From JBELHR01 sp049606855 (GTDB lineage Bacteria > Bacteroidota > Bacteroidia > Flavobacteriales > Flavobacteriaceae), in contig JBMYVY010000002.1 in NCBI GenBank assembly GCA_049606855.1, positions 239,087 through 303,086 of the forward strand: 64,000 nucleotides of DNA. Direction: 5' to 3'. The notes under the pieces were generated by a model, which was not told the origin of the DNA, did no database searches, and saw only the letters and a program-made list of their open reading frames with translations. Positions 43,023 to 52,021 of the stretch are shown in pieces. A program made the translations under genes and the position numbers. The stretch's first letter is position 1. Every line of letters begins with the position of its first letter.

Positions 43023-45402
43023 AAAATACTTTTTTATCCTGGTTTTCCTTCTTCCAATTGTAGGGTTTGCTCAATACAATTATTCAGGAACTGTTATCGA
43101 TGCTCAATCGGGCAAAACCATTGCAGGAGCTTCCATATATTTTGGAGCAATGGCCGATACAGATTATAAGGGAAAATTCAATTTTGAATCCAACAAATCA
43201 GAACTAAATATCACCGTTTTTGCGGAAAATTTTGAGATTCTAGAATACACCCTGGAATCGGGAACTGACCTTAAAATTGAACTTTTTGAACTCTCAGAAC
43301 AACTCAGTACGGTTGAAGTATATGCGCGCAAAAAGCAGCAATTCAATCTCGAGCGCTTACAAGACGTTTCAGGAACAGCGATCTATGCAGGAAAAAAATC
43401 CGAAGTAGTACTCGTCGATCAAACCATGGCAAATTTGGCCAGCAATAATGCTCGACAAATCTATGCTCAAGTAGCAGGACTTAATATCTTTCAAAACGAT
43501 GATGCAGGAATTCAACTCAATATTGGAGGTCGAGGCTTAGATCCCAACAGGAGTTCAAATTTCAATACAAGACAAGATTCTTACGACATATCAGCAGATG
43601 TTTTGGGCTACCCGGAAAGCTACTACACTCCGGCGGCAGAAGCCACAGAACAGATCCAAATAGTTCGCGGGGCCGCCTCCCTCCAGTACGGAACTCAGTT
43701 TGGAGGCTTGGTAAATTTCATAATGAAAAAGCCCAACCCCAATAAAGCAATTGATATTAATTTTAGAAATACCGTCGGATCAAACGGCCTATATACCAAT
43801 TTTACCAGTGTGAGTGGAACAGAAGGTAAGCTTTCTTACTACAGTTTCTTCAATTTCAAAACAGGAGATGGTTTCCGCCCTAATTCAGGCTTTGATTCTA
43901 AAAATGCTTATGGATATTTGGGCTATGAATTCTCAGAAAAAACAAGCATATCTGCAGCATTTACCTATATGAATTATCTGGCTCAACAGGCCGGTGGATT
44001 GACCGACTCAATGTTTGAGCAGGACCCTTACCAAAGCAATAGAGCACGAAATTGGTTTGAGGTCAATTGGCTGCTTTACAATTTTAAACTGGATCACGAC
44101 TTTTCGGATCAAACTCATTTTAATTTTAGTGCCTTCGGTCTTCAAGCCACAAGAAATGCGCTAGGGTTTAGAACCAACAGAGTCGATCAAGTCGATCCCG
44201 GTGGAGTAAGGGATTTGATTAAAGGGGAGTTTAATAATTATGGATTTGAAGCGAGAATACTTCATGAATATTCCATTGGAACCTTACTGGTTGGAGGAAA
44301 GTTTTACAAAGCGAACAACACCAATGCTCAAGGCCCTGGAAGTGATGGGTCAGATGCGAATTTTAATTTCCAGACCGAGCAATATCCCAATTATGCCAAT
44401 CAAAATGACTATGTCTATCCCAATTTGAATTTGGCCTTATTTACCGAAAATATTTTTCAAATCAATGATAAGCTTTCGATCACCCCTGGTGCCCGTTTAG
44501 AGTATATCAATACACAAAGCGACGGATACTACAGACAAATCAATACAGATGGTGCGGGAAATGTAATTAAGAACGACAGTATTCACGAGAGCGAAACCAA
44601 CCAAAGAACCTTTGTTCTATTGGGACTTGGGACGAGTTATAAACCCAATGAATCTCTCGAGGTTTACGGAAATATCTCTCAAAATTACCGTTCGGTGACC
44701 TTCTCGGACATCAGTACGGTCAACCCGGCCTATGCCATAGATCCAAATATTATTGACGAGCAAGGGTTTACTGCTGATTTAGGGATGCGAGGGCGTTACA
44801 AAAAGAAATTCTCTTATGATGCCAGTTTATTTGCCTTATCCTACCAAGATCGCATTGGTTTTGTGCAAAAGGAATTTCCTGACGGCAGTGTGAAAACAGA
44901 GCGAACCAACGTCGGAAATGCGATTCTCTATGGCTTGGAATCTCTTGTAGATTACTCCTTAATAGACCAAAAAGACAAACAGGTCAATTTATTTTTGAAC
45001 CTGGCCTTAACAGGATCGAGATACTTAAGCTCGGAAACGGTGGGTATCGAAGGAAATCAAGTGGAATTCGTTCCCCATGTAAACATCAAAACGGGAGTTC
45101 AAGCGGGTTACCGAAACCTGATGGCTCGTTTGCAATACACCTATATTGCCGATCAATTTTCAGACGCAACCAATGCTGTGGACAGCAATCTGAGTGGAGT
45201 TATTGGATTAATTCCAGCCTACGATGTACTGGACCTGTCGTTGAACTATTCTTATAAGTTTTTAAGCGTAGAAACCGGAATCAACAACCTTTTAAACGAG
45301 GCCTATTTCACCAGAAGAGCAACAGGATATCCTGGACCCGGTATCATTCCTTCTCCAGGGAGAAATTACTATTTAACCGTAGGCTTGCAAATTTTTCACT
45401 AA
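43012..45402 (+). CDS. TonB-dependent receptor, FecA-like
   Basis: 796 residues. Signal peptide ending GFAQ (about 20), carboxypeptidase-like domain (21-95), plug (about 120-240, with IQIVRGAASLQYGTQFGGLV) and a barrel ending YYLTVGLQIFH. The NIGGRGLDPNRSSNF segment is typical of Fe-citrate-type receptors. It overlaps the HTTM gene by 11 nt, completing a four-gene operon. Confidence 0.93.
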   Translation: MDCKKYFFILVFLLPIVGFAQYNYSGTVIDAQSGKTIAGASIYFGAMADTDYKGKFNFESNKSELNITVFAENFEILEYTLESGTDLKIELFELSEQLSTVEVYARKKQQFNLERLQDVSGTAIYAGKKSEVVLVDQTMANLASNNARQIYAQVAGLNIFQNDDAGIQLNIGGRGLDPNRSSNFNTRQDSYDISADVLGYPESYYTPAAEATEQIQIVRGAASLQYGTQFGGLVNFIMKKPNPNKAIDINFRNTVGSNGLYTNFTSVSGTEGKLSYYSFFNFKTGDGFRPNSGFDSKNAYGYLGYEFSEKTSISAAFTYMNYLAQQAGGLTDSMFEQDPYQSNRARNWFEVNWLLYNFKLDHDFSDQTHFNFSAFGLQATRNALGFRTNRVDQVDPGGVRDLIKGEFNNYGFEARILHEYSIGTLLVGGKFYKANNTNAQGPGSDGSDANFNFQTEQYPNYANQNDYVYPNLNLALFTENIFQINDKLSITPGARLEYINTQSDGYYRQINTDGAGNVIKNDSIHESETNQRTFVLLGLGTSYKPNESLEVYGNISQNYRSVTFSDISTVNPAYAIDPNIIDEQGFTADLGMRGRYKKKFSYDASLFALSYQDRIGFVQKEFPDGSVKTERTNVGNAILYGLESLVDYSLIDQKDKQVNLFLNLALTGSRYLSSETVGIEGNQVEFVPHVNIKTGVQAGYRNLMARLQYTYIADQFSDATNAVDSNLSGVIGLIPAYDVLDLSLNYSYKFLSVETGINNLLNEAYFTRRATGYPGPGIIPSPGRNYYLTVGLQIFH

Positions 45403-45411
45403 TTTTAGGGT

Positions 45412-46428
45412 ATGGTTTTACTCTTTTCTTATCTATTTTTGGCGCTTTTTGTGTCCTTTATGTGTTCCATCATGGAATCAGTTTTGTTATCTACACCCCC
45501 AACCTATCTTATGGTTAAGGAAGAGGAAGGCAAAACCTGGGCCGGAAAATTCTTAAAACTCAAGGAAGATATTGATCGACCTCTTTCAGCTATACTCTCC
45601 TTAAATACAGTTGCTCATACCATTGGTGCAGCAGGAGTTGGAGCCCAAGCCACGCAGATTTGGGGTGAAGAAGTATTCGGATGGGTCTCAGCAATACTGA
45701 CTATTTTAATCTTAGTAATTACGGAAATTATCCCGAAAACTATGGGTGCTCGTTTCAGTCGAGAACTCTCCAAGCCTTCGTTTTATATTATTCGAGGAAT
45801 GATTTTTATAACCTACCCGCTAGTGTGGGTTTCGGGAATTATTACTGGCTTATTTTCAAAGTCTGGAGATGAGAAAACGACCAGTCGTGAAGAGATTGCG
45901 GCTTTGGCCACCATAGGAGAGGAAGAAGGGTTATTTTCTGAGAGCGAGAATAAAATTATTCAAAATGTACTTAGTCTCAAATCCATCGAGGTGACGAGTA
46001 TTATGACTCCAAGAGTTGTTGTTGCAGTAGCAGATGAAGATATGAGTCTCCAAGAATTTATTGAAACCGAATTGTTTAAATCCTTCAGTAGAATCCCTGT
46101 TTATAGTGGAAATGATGAAAATATTACAGGTTATGTGATCCGCAATCAAGCCTATGGAAAGGAGTTTGATGCTCCTCTTAAAACAATCAAAAGACCCATC
46201 ATCAAAAGCCCTAAATCAACAAAAGCGCTTGCCCTTTTTGAACGTTTAGTGGATCAAAAAGAGCACATCGCCTTGATTGTTGATGAATATGGTGGTCTTG
46301 AAGGGATCGTAACCTTGGAAGATATCATTGAATCTCTTTTAGGTAAAGAAATTGTTGATGAGACCGATCATGTAATTGATATGCAAGAATACGCTCGCAA
46401 AAAATTTCAATCCAAGAAAAAGAAATAG
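45412..46428 (+). CDS. CNNM-domain/CBS-pair protein (hemolysin C-like)
   Basis: 338 residues. DUF21/CNNM membrane domain (about 1-180, AVLSLNTVAHTIGAAGVGAQA-like), then two CBS repeats (about 200-325, with IMTPRVVV and ALIVDEYGGLEGIVTLEDI). No CorC/HlyC C-terminal domain. Relatives affect Mg/Co efflux. Starts 9 nt after the TonB receptor. Confidence 0.9.
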   Translation: MVLLFSYLFLALFVSFMCSIMESVLLSTPPTYLMVKEEEGKTWAGKFLKLKEDIDRPLSAILSLNTVAHTIGAAGVGAQATQIWGEEVFGWVSAILTILILVITEIIPKTMGARFSRELSKPSFYIIRGMIFITYPLVWVSGIITGLFSKSGDEKTTSREEIAALATIGEEEGLFSESENKIIQNVLSLKSIEVTSIMTPRVVVAVADEDMSLQEFIETELFKSFSRIPVYSGNDENITGYVIRNQAYGKEFDAPLKTIKRPIIKSPKSTKALALFERLVDQKEHIALIVDEYGGLEGIVTLEDIIESLLGKEIVDETDHVIDMQEYARKKFQSKKKK

Positions 46429-46436
46429 GATCTTAG

Positions 46437-47426
46437 TTAAGATTTTAAAATTTTACCCACTGCCTCAGCAGTTTCAAGAACCATCTTTTTTACTTGCATG
46501 GGTTGCCAGTCGAATGTTTGCATGGTTGGACGCACATCTGCTTGATAGGTTTTTCCAACATAAGGAAGCATACCGCGCATTTCTGCATCAAAATTGGCCA
46601 TAAATTTCACCATAAAAGTGGGAGCTACTTTTGTACTGACCTTTTCATATCCCGCACTCTTAAGAATGGTTGTCATTTCTGTAAAAGGATGTGCCGTTTC
46701 TGAAGCTACTACAAAACGGGTATTTGCCGCTGCAGCATTCTCAAGAGCAGCCACATGAATTTTTGCAACATCTCGAACATCCGACATATTGATCGCGGCT
46801 TTGAACATCATCGGAATTTTCCCTGTGATCATATTGCTAATCATGGTCATGGATTCTCCAGAAATGTTGTCATTTAAAGGCGGTCCGAAAACAGGGCCAG
46901 GATGAACCGTTACCAATTCAAATTTATCCTTGGCAAATTCCCAAGCAGCTTTTTCTGCTAGTGTTTTACTCTTGAGGTAGGCTGTGGCATGTTTGGCATG
47001 GACATCAGTCCAACTCTTGTCAGTGATATGAGCATCTCCTTTGAGTTCACCGAGCATTGCAACCATAGAAGAGGTCAATACAACGCGCTGGATTCCGGCC
47101 TTATGAGCGGCCCCCAGTGCTCGCAAAGTTCCCTCCACGGCCGGCTTAATCAATTTATTTTCATCCTTTGGTTCCTTGGAAAAAAAAGGCGAGGCTACAT
47201 GCATCAAAAAGTCACAATCCGCAGCCGCGGCATCCCAACCCTTGTCGTCCAATAAATCCAATTCACAAAATTCGAGGTGCTTTGAATCCCCAACAGCAGC
47301 GCGAACCGCATCAGCTTTTTTAAGACTTCTTACCGATCCTTTTACTGCATAACCAGCAGATAATAGTTGTTGAGCACAGTGTTGCCCAATAAATCCAGAT
47401 ATTCCAGTGAGTAAAACTTTTTTCAT
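46437..47426 (-). CDS. NAD(P)-dependent epimerase/aldehyde reductase
   Basis: 329 residues from the ATG at 47426. Extended SDR: TGISGFIGQH (7-16), then YLKSK as the catalytic YxxxK. The fold is like dihydroflavonol/cinnamoyl-CoA reductases, so the substrate is probably an aldehyde or ketone. An upstream ATG (47471) is inside the regulator operator and rejected. Divergent from HxlR and sharing its control region. Confidence 0.88.
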   Translation of the reverse strand: MKKVLLTGISGFIGQHCAQQLLSAGYAVKGSVRSLKKADAVRAAVGDSKHLEFCELDLLDDKGWDAAAADCDFLMHVASPFFSKEPKDENKLIKPAVEGTLRALGAAHKAGIQRVVLTSSMVAMLGELKGDAHITDKSWTDVHAKHATAYLKSKTLAEKAAWEFAKDKFELVTVHPGPVFGPPLNDNISGESMTMISNMITGKIPMMFKAAINMSDVRDVAKIHVAALENAAAANTRFVVASETAHPFTEMTTILKSAGYEKVSTKVAPTFMVKFMANFDAEMRGMLPYVGKTYQADVRPTMQTFDWQPMQVKKMVLETAEAVGKILKS

Positions 47427-47439
47427 TGTTTCAGTTTGA

Positions 47440-47460
47440 TTACTTTTGTTTTGCAAGTAA
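47440..47460. promoter_or_regulatory. HxlR operator 1
   Basis: TTACTT-N9-AAGTAA, a 21-bp imperfect palindrome. It covers the -33 of the HxlR gene (TTTG at 47450-47453) and adjoins the -7 of the epimerase gene. Confidence 0.7.
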
Positions 47461-47479
47461 AAATACAACATTACTTTTA
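47450..47479 (+). promoter_or_regulatory. Promoter of the HxlR gene
   Basis: TTTG (47450-47453), 18-nt spacer and TACTTTTA (47472-47479), two bases before the ATG: probably a leaderless message. Confidence 0.55.
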
Positions 47480-47487
47480 ATATGCAA
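47458..47487 (-). promoter_or_regulatory. Promoter of the epimerase gene
   Basis: On the minus strand TTG (about 47485-47487), 19-nt spacer and TATTTTTA (47458-47465). Its -33 lies in operator 2. Confidence 0.5.
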
Positions 47488-47491
47488 GTAA
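47471..47491. promoter_or_regulatory. HxlR operator 2
   Basis: TTACTT-N9-AAGTAA again, 31 bp from operator 1 centre to centre, overlapping the -7 box and ATG of HxlR. Confidence 0.7.
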
Positions 47492-47919
47492 AAAATTTCA
47501 GATGTCAATGTCCAACTACCTCAGCAATCGATGTGCTGGGAGATCGCTGGTCTCTTGTGATCATCAAGCAAATGCTATTTGAGCTCAAATCCACCTTTAA
47601 GCAATTTAGCGAGAGTGATGAAGCAATCGCTTCGAATATGCTGACTACACGATTAAAAAAACTAGAAGAATTTGGCATTATTTCAAAATACAAGCTCCCC
47701 AATAATCAAAAAACCGTTCACTACGAGCTTACTAAAAAAGGACTAGCACTTGGCCCTACTTTAATCGAATTGAGTGTATGGAGTCAGGAACATCTCAAAG
47801 AAAATCATCCAAACTTAAACCTGGTTGAGATCAATTTAGACAATTCAACTCTTAAAAATCAAGTGGAACAAAAATATCGTGATTTCCACAGTACTCAAAA
47901 ACAGGGGCTTAGTTTCTAA
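47482..47919 (+). CDS. HxlR-family transcriptional regulator
   Basis: 145 residues: winged HTH with IDVLGDRWSLVIIKQML and MLTTRLKKLEEFGIISK. Cys8 and Cys10 lie at the position of the redox-sensing Cys of HypR/QorR-type members, so an electrophile- or aldehyde-responsive switch is plausible. Divergent from an aldehyde-reductase-like gene. Confidence 0.93.
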   Translation: MQVKNFRCQCPTTSAIDVLGDRWSLVIIKQMLFELKSTFKQFSESDEAIASNMLTTRLKKLEEFGIISKYKLPNNQKTVHYELTKKGLALGPTLIELSVWSQEHLKENHPNLNLVEINLDNSTLKNQVEQKYRDFHSTQKQGLSF

Positions 47920-47949
47920 TTGTCGTATAATTTTCTTAAATTGGTCTCA

Positions 47950-48510
47950 ATGAGTCCCCTAAAACAATATATCCTCGATCAGGTAGATGGAGCTAATCCC
48001 CAAGAAGTTGATCAAATCGTCAAAGAATTTTTTTCAAAAATTTATAAAAAAGGAGCCTACTTCCACAGGTCCACCCCCGGTGAAGAATACCTTGGATTTG
48101 TTGAGAATTGTCCACTGAGAAATATCTTTTTCAAAGAAGATGGAACTGAAGTTACCGCACGAATACGAGAAACCAATGCTTTCATCGGGCAACTACCCAA
48201 TTTCGACAAGCCTCATGATGTAGAATTCATGGAGGACCAGGAAATTTTGGTGATTCCTGTAAAACGTTTCCAAGAAATACTCAAATCTAATTTGACTGCG
48301 AATATTTTGATTCGTAATCACGTCACAGAACAATTGGTAGAAGTAACCGAAAAACATTATATGTTTCTCACTGCCCCAGCAAAAAAGCGCTATGAAATGA
48401 TCATAGCAAATAACCCTGATCTATTGCGAAAGTTTCCATTGAGATTTATCGCATCAATGATTGGAGTCACCCCAACTCAGTTGAGTAGAGTAAGAAAATC
48501 GGTACATTGA
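47950..48510 (+). CDS. Crp/Fnr-like cyclic nucleotide-binding regulator
   Basis: 186 residues from the ATG at 47950; a TTG at 47920 is also in frame but would abut the HxlR stop. N-terminal beta-roll (about 10-115; the arginine-containing phosphate cassette is not clear), then a C-terminal HTH with FPLRFIASMIGVTPTQLSRV. Likely senses a small ligand; cAMP binding is doubtful. Confidence 0.85.
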   Translation: MSPLKQYILDQVDGANPQEVDQIVKEFFSKIYKKGAYFHRSTPGEEYLGFVENCPLRNIFFKEDGTEVTARIRETNAFIGQLPNFDKPHDVEFMEDQEILVIPVKRFQEILKSNLTANILIRNHVTEQLVEVTEKHYMFLTAPAKKRYEMIIANNPDLLRKFPLRFIASMIGVTPTQLSRVRKSVH

Positions 48511-48610
48511 TTTTTTTTCAACATTTGTTTAGTGTTTTTTTAAAAATGTTAAACTAAATTAGCCAAAGAATTTTAGAAAACCATTCCTTTTACCCCCCCA
48601 ATAACCCAAA

Positions 48611-48639
48611 CCTTACAACCCTATTGTAAGGTTTTTTTT
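48611..48639 (+). terminator. Hairpin terminator just before a DUF1254 gene
   Basis: CCTTACAA/TTGTAAGG with a 5-nt loop and eight T, ending 13 nt before the next ATG. It terminates the Crp-like gene or attenuates the next. Confidence 0.8.
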
Positions 48640-48652
48640 GTATCTTTTTGAA

Positions 48653-50083
48653 ATGAAATCACTTATTTACAGCGTTCTAGCCATAGGGGTTTTGGCCAGT
48701 TCATGCATTAACGAAGAGCAAACAGAATTAAAGATTAAATATGAATCTAACGGGTATTTAGATCAAAATAGTGTTCCAAAGATTAGAGCGGAACATTTAA
48801 AAATTAAAGCAATTTCTGCCTATGAATATGCCTTACCTATTGTGGGGCTTGAACAATGGCATCAAGGTTTTTTGATGGAAGCAGAACACGGAGATTGGTT
48901 GGTTTACAAAGGGTATGAATCAAAAATTCCAATTCTGACCGCCAATACCACCACACCTTATGTAATCTCCTTTTTAGATCTTTCAGAAACGAGCTACTAT
49001 GTAGAAATTCCTGCTGGACCAATTGGAGGTTTAGTGATTGATATATATCAGAGTCCAGTTTCAGACCTCGGTGTAGTTGGTCCGGATCAAGGTAAAGGTG
49101 GAACCTATCTTCTTTTAGGGCCGCATGCTACTGCTCCAAAAAAACATAAAGCTGATTATGTCATTCAATCCTCAAGTAATTTAATCTTTCTAGGAACAAG
49201 AATTATTGGCTTGGAGGGAGAAGCTTATCAGCAGGCGCTAAGGAAGCATCAAATTTATCCCATTACCCAAGATGGCATTAATCAAGTCTTCATCGATGCG
49301 ACAAATGCTCCAAAATGGATGGGAGATCAACCCCACGGTTTAGCTTATTGGAAAATGGTAAATGATGTTCTGCAAAATGAACCTGTAGTAGATAGAAATC
49401 GGTTTATTTTAACACAATTAAGAGGGACAGGGATTGAAAAAGAAAAGCCTTTTAATCCGTCTGAATATCAGAAATCTATATTGATTGAGGCCGAAGAAAT
49501 GGGAAATGCCATTGCAATGGTTAATACTTTTAGTCGTGAATCATACAAGGAACGCCATTGGCCAGATAGAAACTGGTTATATATCTTAAACATGGAATAC
49601 CTCAATCAGTACGCTCCTAATTATTATGAAGTTCAAGAGATTGCTTCTTATACTTATGAAGCGATTACTACCTCAAAAGGGATGGTTCTCAACAATATTG
49701 GAAGTGGTTCCAAGTATTTAGGAGCTTATATCGACGATCAAGGAAATTGGTTAGATGGAAAGCATACTTATGAATTTGTGATTCCTAAGGATGCACCAGC
49801 GAATCAGTTTTGGTCAATCACTATTTATGATAACGATACGCGTTGTATCATTCAAAATGCTCAGGGGCAATCCGACATTAGTTCGGTTATGAAAGGATTG
49901 AAAACGGAAAAAGATGGAAGCGTAAAAGTCTATGTGGGCCCTCAAGCCCCTGAAGGATATGAAAAGAATTGGATACAATCCAATCCTGAAAAAGGATTTT
50001 TCGCTTACCTAAGGCTCTACGGACCGCTTGAGTCATATTACGATAAATCATGGAAGATGCCGGATGTTAAAAAAGTAAATTAG
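48653..50083 (+). CDS. DUF1254/DUF1214 lipoprotein (second)
   Basis: 476 residues. Lipoprotein signal with Cys18 (ASSC). The DUF1254 core (YEYALPIVGLEQWHQG) and DUF1214 end (NQFWSITIYDNDTRC, SYYDKSWKMPDV) are diverged from the 37267-38670 protein. A start at 48638 would lie in the terminator T tract and is rejected. Confidence 0.87.
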   Translation: MKSLIYSVLAIGVLASSCINEEQTELKIKYESNGYLDQNSVPKIRAEHLKIKAISAYEYALPIVGLEQWHQGFLMEAEHGDWLVYKGYESKIPILTANTTTPYVISFLDLSETSYYVEIPAGPIGGLVIDIYQSPVSDLGVVGPDQGKGGTYLLLGPHATAPKKHKADYVIQSSSNLIFLGTRIIGLEGEAYQQALRKHQIYPITQDGINQVFIDATNAPKWMGDQPHGLAYWKMVNDVLQNEPVVDRNRFILTQLRGTGIEKEKPFNPSEYQKSILIEAEEMGNAIAMVNTFSRESYKERHWPDRNWLYILNMEYLNQYAPNYYEVQEIASYTYEAITTSKGMVLNNIGSGSKYLGAYIDDQGNWLDGKHTYEFVIPKDAPANQFWSITIYDNDTRCIIQNAQGQSDISSVMKGLKTEKDGSVKVYVGPQAPEGYEKNWIQSNPEKGFFAYLRLYGPLESYYDKSWKMPDVKKVN

Positions 50084-50203
50084 TTATGAGCGCTACAATT
50101 AACATTTACCTGACTTTTAAACTGGACTAAAACCCTAATCCATCAATTGCGTAATCCTGCAATTATTTGACTTTCAGTAATTTAAGTTTATATTGTTAGG
50201 GCT

Positions 50204-50827
50204 ATGGAATCTTTCAACCCACATCGAGACAAAATTGCTGTGGTTCTTAAGGAATTTACCCTTAAGAGGAAATCAGATGGATTATTAGATCGCTTCAGCG
50301 AACCCTACATCGTTTCCATGGCAATAGATGAAAATGGGGCAAAAAGCCCTGCAATAGACTTTAACATCCTCCCATTCCCTAATGTGAAAAAAGGAGATAC
50401 GGTCTCCTTTGATGGCCAGGGACATTTGATTTATGGGCCAAATAACCCTGGCCAATTTTTGGCCTATTCACTTTTATTTATGGAAAGTGATCGAGACATT
50501 AGAAACTTTGGGCAAATGGTTGAGGACATTCTGACCTCAGAAGCGATAAACAGCAGTGCAAAGGTCCTCTTAGCGGCCACACCAACTTATTCTACAGCAC
50601 TGAATGTACTGCAAAAGATCGCAGAGCTCACCGCTTTACAATTGCAAAAAAATAAGGATGATGAGCTTTTTAGAAGAAATGGAACCTTGCTTAGAGATGT
50701 CATTCCATCTTATGATATTTTAAGAACCTATAAAAGTGAAAATCGTTTTATACAAATGCAAACCTCCATTATCCCCTTAAAAGAAAGTAATCAAATTGGA
50801 GTTCAAACCAAAAGAATATACTTGTAA
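50204..50827 (+). CDS. Unknown protein, first of a five-gene run
   Basis: 207 residues, no signal peptide, not recognised. Middle part (about 45-130) is mixed alpha/beta with DTVSFDGQGHLIYGPNNPG and FLAYSLLFMESDRDIRNFG. The next gene follows at 76 nt. Probably cytosolic. Confidence 0.6.
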   Translation: MESFNPHRDKIAVVLKEFTLKRKSDGLLDRFSEPYIVSMAIDENGAKSPAIDFNILPFPNVKKGDTVSFDGQGHLIYGPNNPGQFLAYSLLFMESDRDIRNFGQMVEDILTSEAINSSAKVLLAATPTYSTALNVLQKIAELTALQLQKNKDDELFRRNGTLLRDVIPSYDILRTYKSENRFIQMQTSIIPLKESNQIGVQTKRIYL

Positions 50828-50903
50828 TGTTCTCATTTACAATTTTTTACTTATATTTCGAATATCTTTTTTCGCCAAGAAATTTAGTACTCACTAAAAA
50901 TTT

Positions 50904-51206
50904 ATGACTATGGCTGAAGAAGAAATTATCCAAACCCAAACTGCACTCGCTGATTTACGACTTTATTCCCAACACGATGGTGTACCAGGTTACCCGCAAG
51001 AAAATTGGTATGTTCGAAACCTATCAACTTCCAGAGCAATACGTTTTACGGTAGAGTTTTGGAGAGGACAAATCGTTTTCGGGGACCGTTGGACCCGAAC
51101 TTTCAATATTGAACCTGGAGAAATAAAAGGAATAGGATCCAAGCGAACAAGTGGGGTAGCAACAACCACCAATGCAAGGATTCGCGGTGCTCGTTATATA
51201 ATCTAA
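50904..51206 (+). CDS. Small unknown protein
   Basis: 100 residues; an ATG 6 nt downstream is an equally good start. No signal peptide or membrane helix. Beta-rich, with a central Trp/Arg region (WYVRNLSTSRAIRFTVEF, FGDRWTRTFNIEPGE) resembling a small jelly-roll. Function unknown. Next gene 11 nt downstream. Confidence 0.6.
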   Translation: MTMAEEEIIQTQTALADLRLYSQHDGVPGYPQENWYVRNLSTSRAIRFTVEFWRGQIVFGDRWTRTFNIEPGEIKGIGSKRTSGVATTTNARIRGARYII

Positions 51207-51217
51207 ACAACCCTATC

Positions 51218-52012
51218 ATGAAAACTCGATTGATCACACTGATTCTTGTATTCAGTTGCCTTGGGCTATGGGCTCAACAAAATCACCTCATCGTTATTAG
51301 TAAAAGAAATGTCGGTGGACAGATTTACACTACGGCAAAAGAATTCCCAAAAGATTGGGTTAAAAAGCATTGGGATCAAAGCTATAATATTCATTCTGTC
51401 AATTTTAAAAAAGGAGAGTGGTTTGTGGTGATGAACAAAAAGGGAGGTAAAAAACAAGCCTATTATTTTAGCCCCTCGAATGATATTATTAAAGAAAAAC
51501 TCCAAGACGGTTATAAGATTCAAGACAACTGTCCTTATGTAAAAGGAAACAAACGCGGAACGTTCTATGTCTTTACTAAGGTATCTGCCAATCCCCAAAG
51601 TCTGTATTATTTCTCAGGAGAAGCGGGTCTCTTTGGCTACAAGCCTTGGAAAACCCTTCCCGACCAAATCAAGGCAGGTTGGAAAAAAGACTACCGCGTT
51701 GATAATGCAAGAAGTATGGGAATGGCTGATGGTCGTTCTTATATCTCCTTATTCATGCCAAAAATGCAAGGAAACCCGCCTCAAATTATGAGAAGTCGGA
51801 CTGAATTTCCTCGTGATTTGATTAATAACAAAAAAAGTCAAGGCTATTTTTTATCCTCAATTTGTTGGGATTATTACAATGATAAATGGCTGGTTGTGAT
51901 GACTAAATACAACAATATGCCTCCTTGGACCTGGCTGAATTACAAAAATCAAAAAGACCAACTAAACGACTATCTCACCAATCAAGGCTACAGCATTTCT
52001 GGGGTCTACTAA
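51218..52012 (+). CDS. Secreted DUF7477-like repeat protein
   Basis: 264 residues, signal peptide ending LWAQ (about 20). Several repeated units with pattern hydrophobic-Gly-x-Trp-hydrophobic-Val-Met (EWFVVMNKKGGKKQAYYFS; KWLVVMTKYNN) resemble DUF7477 modules found elsewhere fused to kinases. Here alone and exported. Function unknown. Confidence 0.7.
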   Translation: MKTRLITLILVFSCLGLWAQQNHLIVISKRNVGGQIYTTAKEFPKDWVKKHWDQSYNIHSVNFKKGEWFVVMNKKGGKKQAYYFSPSNDIIKEKLQDGYKIQDNCPYVKGNKRGTFYVFTKVSANPQSLYYFSGEAGLFGYKPWKTLPDQIKAGWKKDYRVDNARSMGMADGRSYISLFMPKMQGNPPQIMRSRTEFPRDLINNKKSQGYFLSSICWDYYNDKWLVVMTKYNNMPPWTWLNYKNQKDQLNDYLTNQGYSISGVY

Positions 52013-52021
52013 AACCGTTCT

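Noticed and set aside
46437..47471. Epimerase start at 47471
   Set aside because: The extra 15 residues cover an operator and promoter; the Rossmann fold begins at the ATG at 47426.
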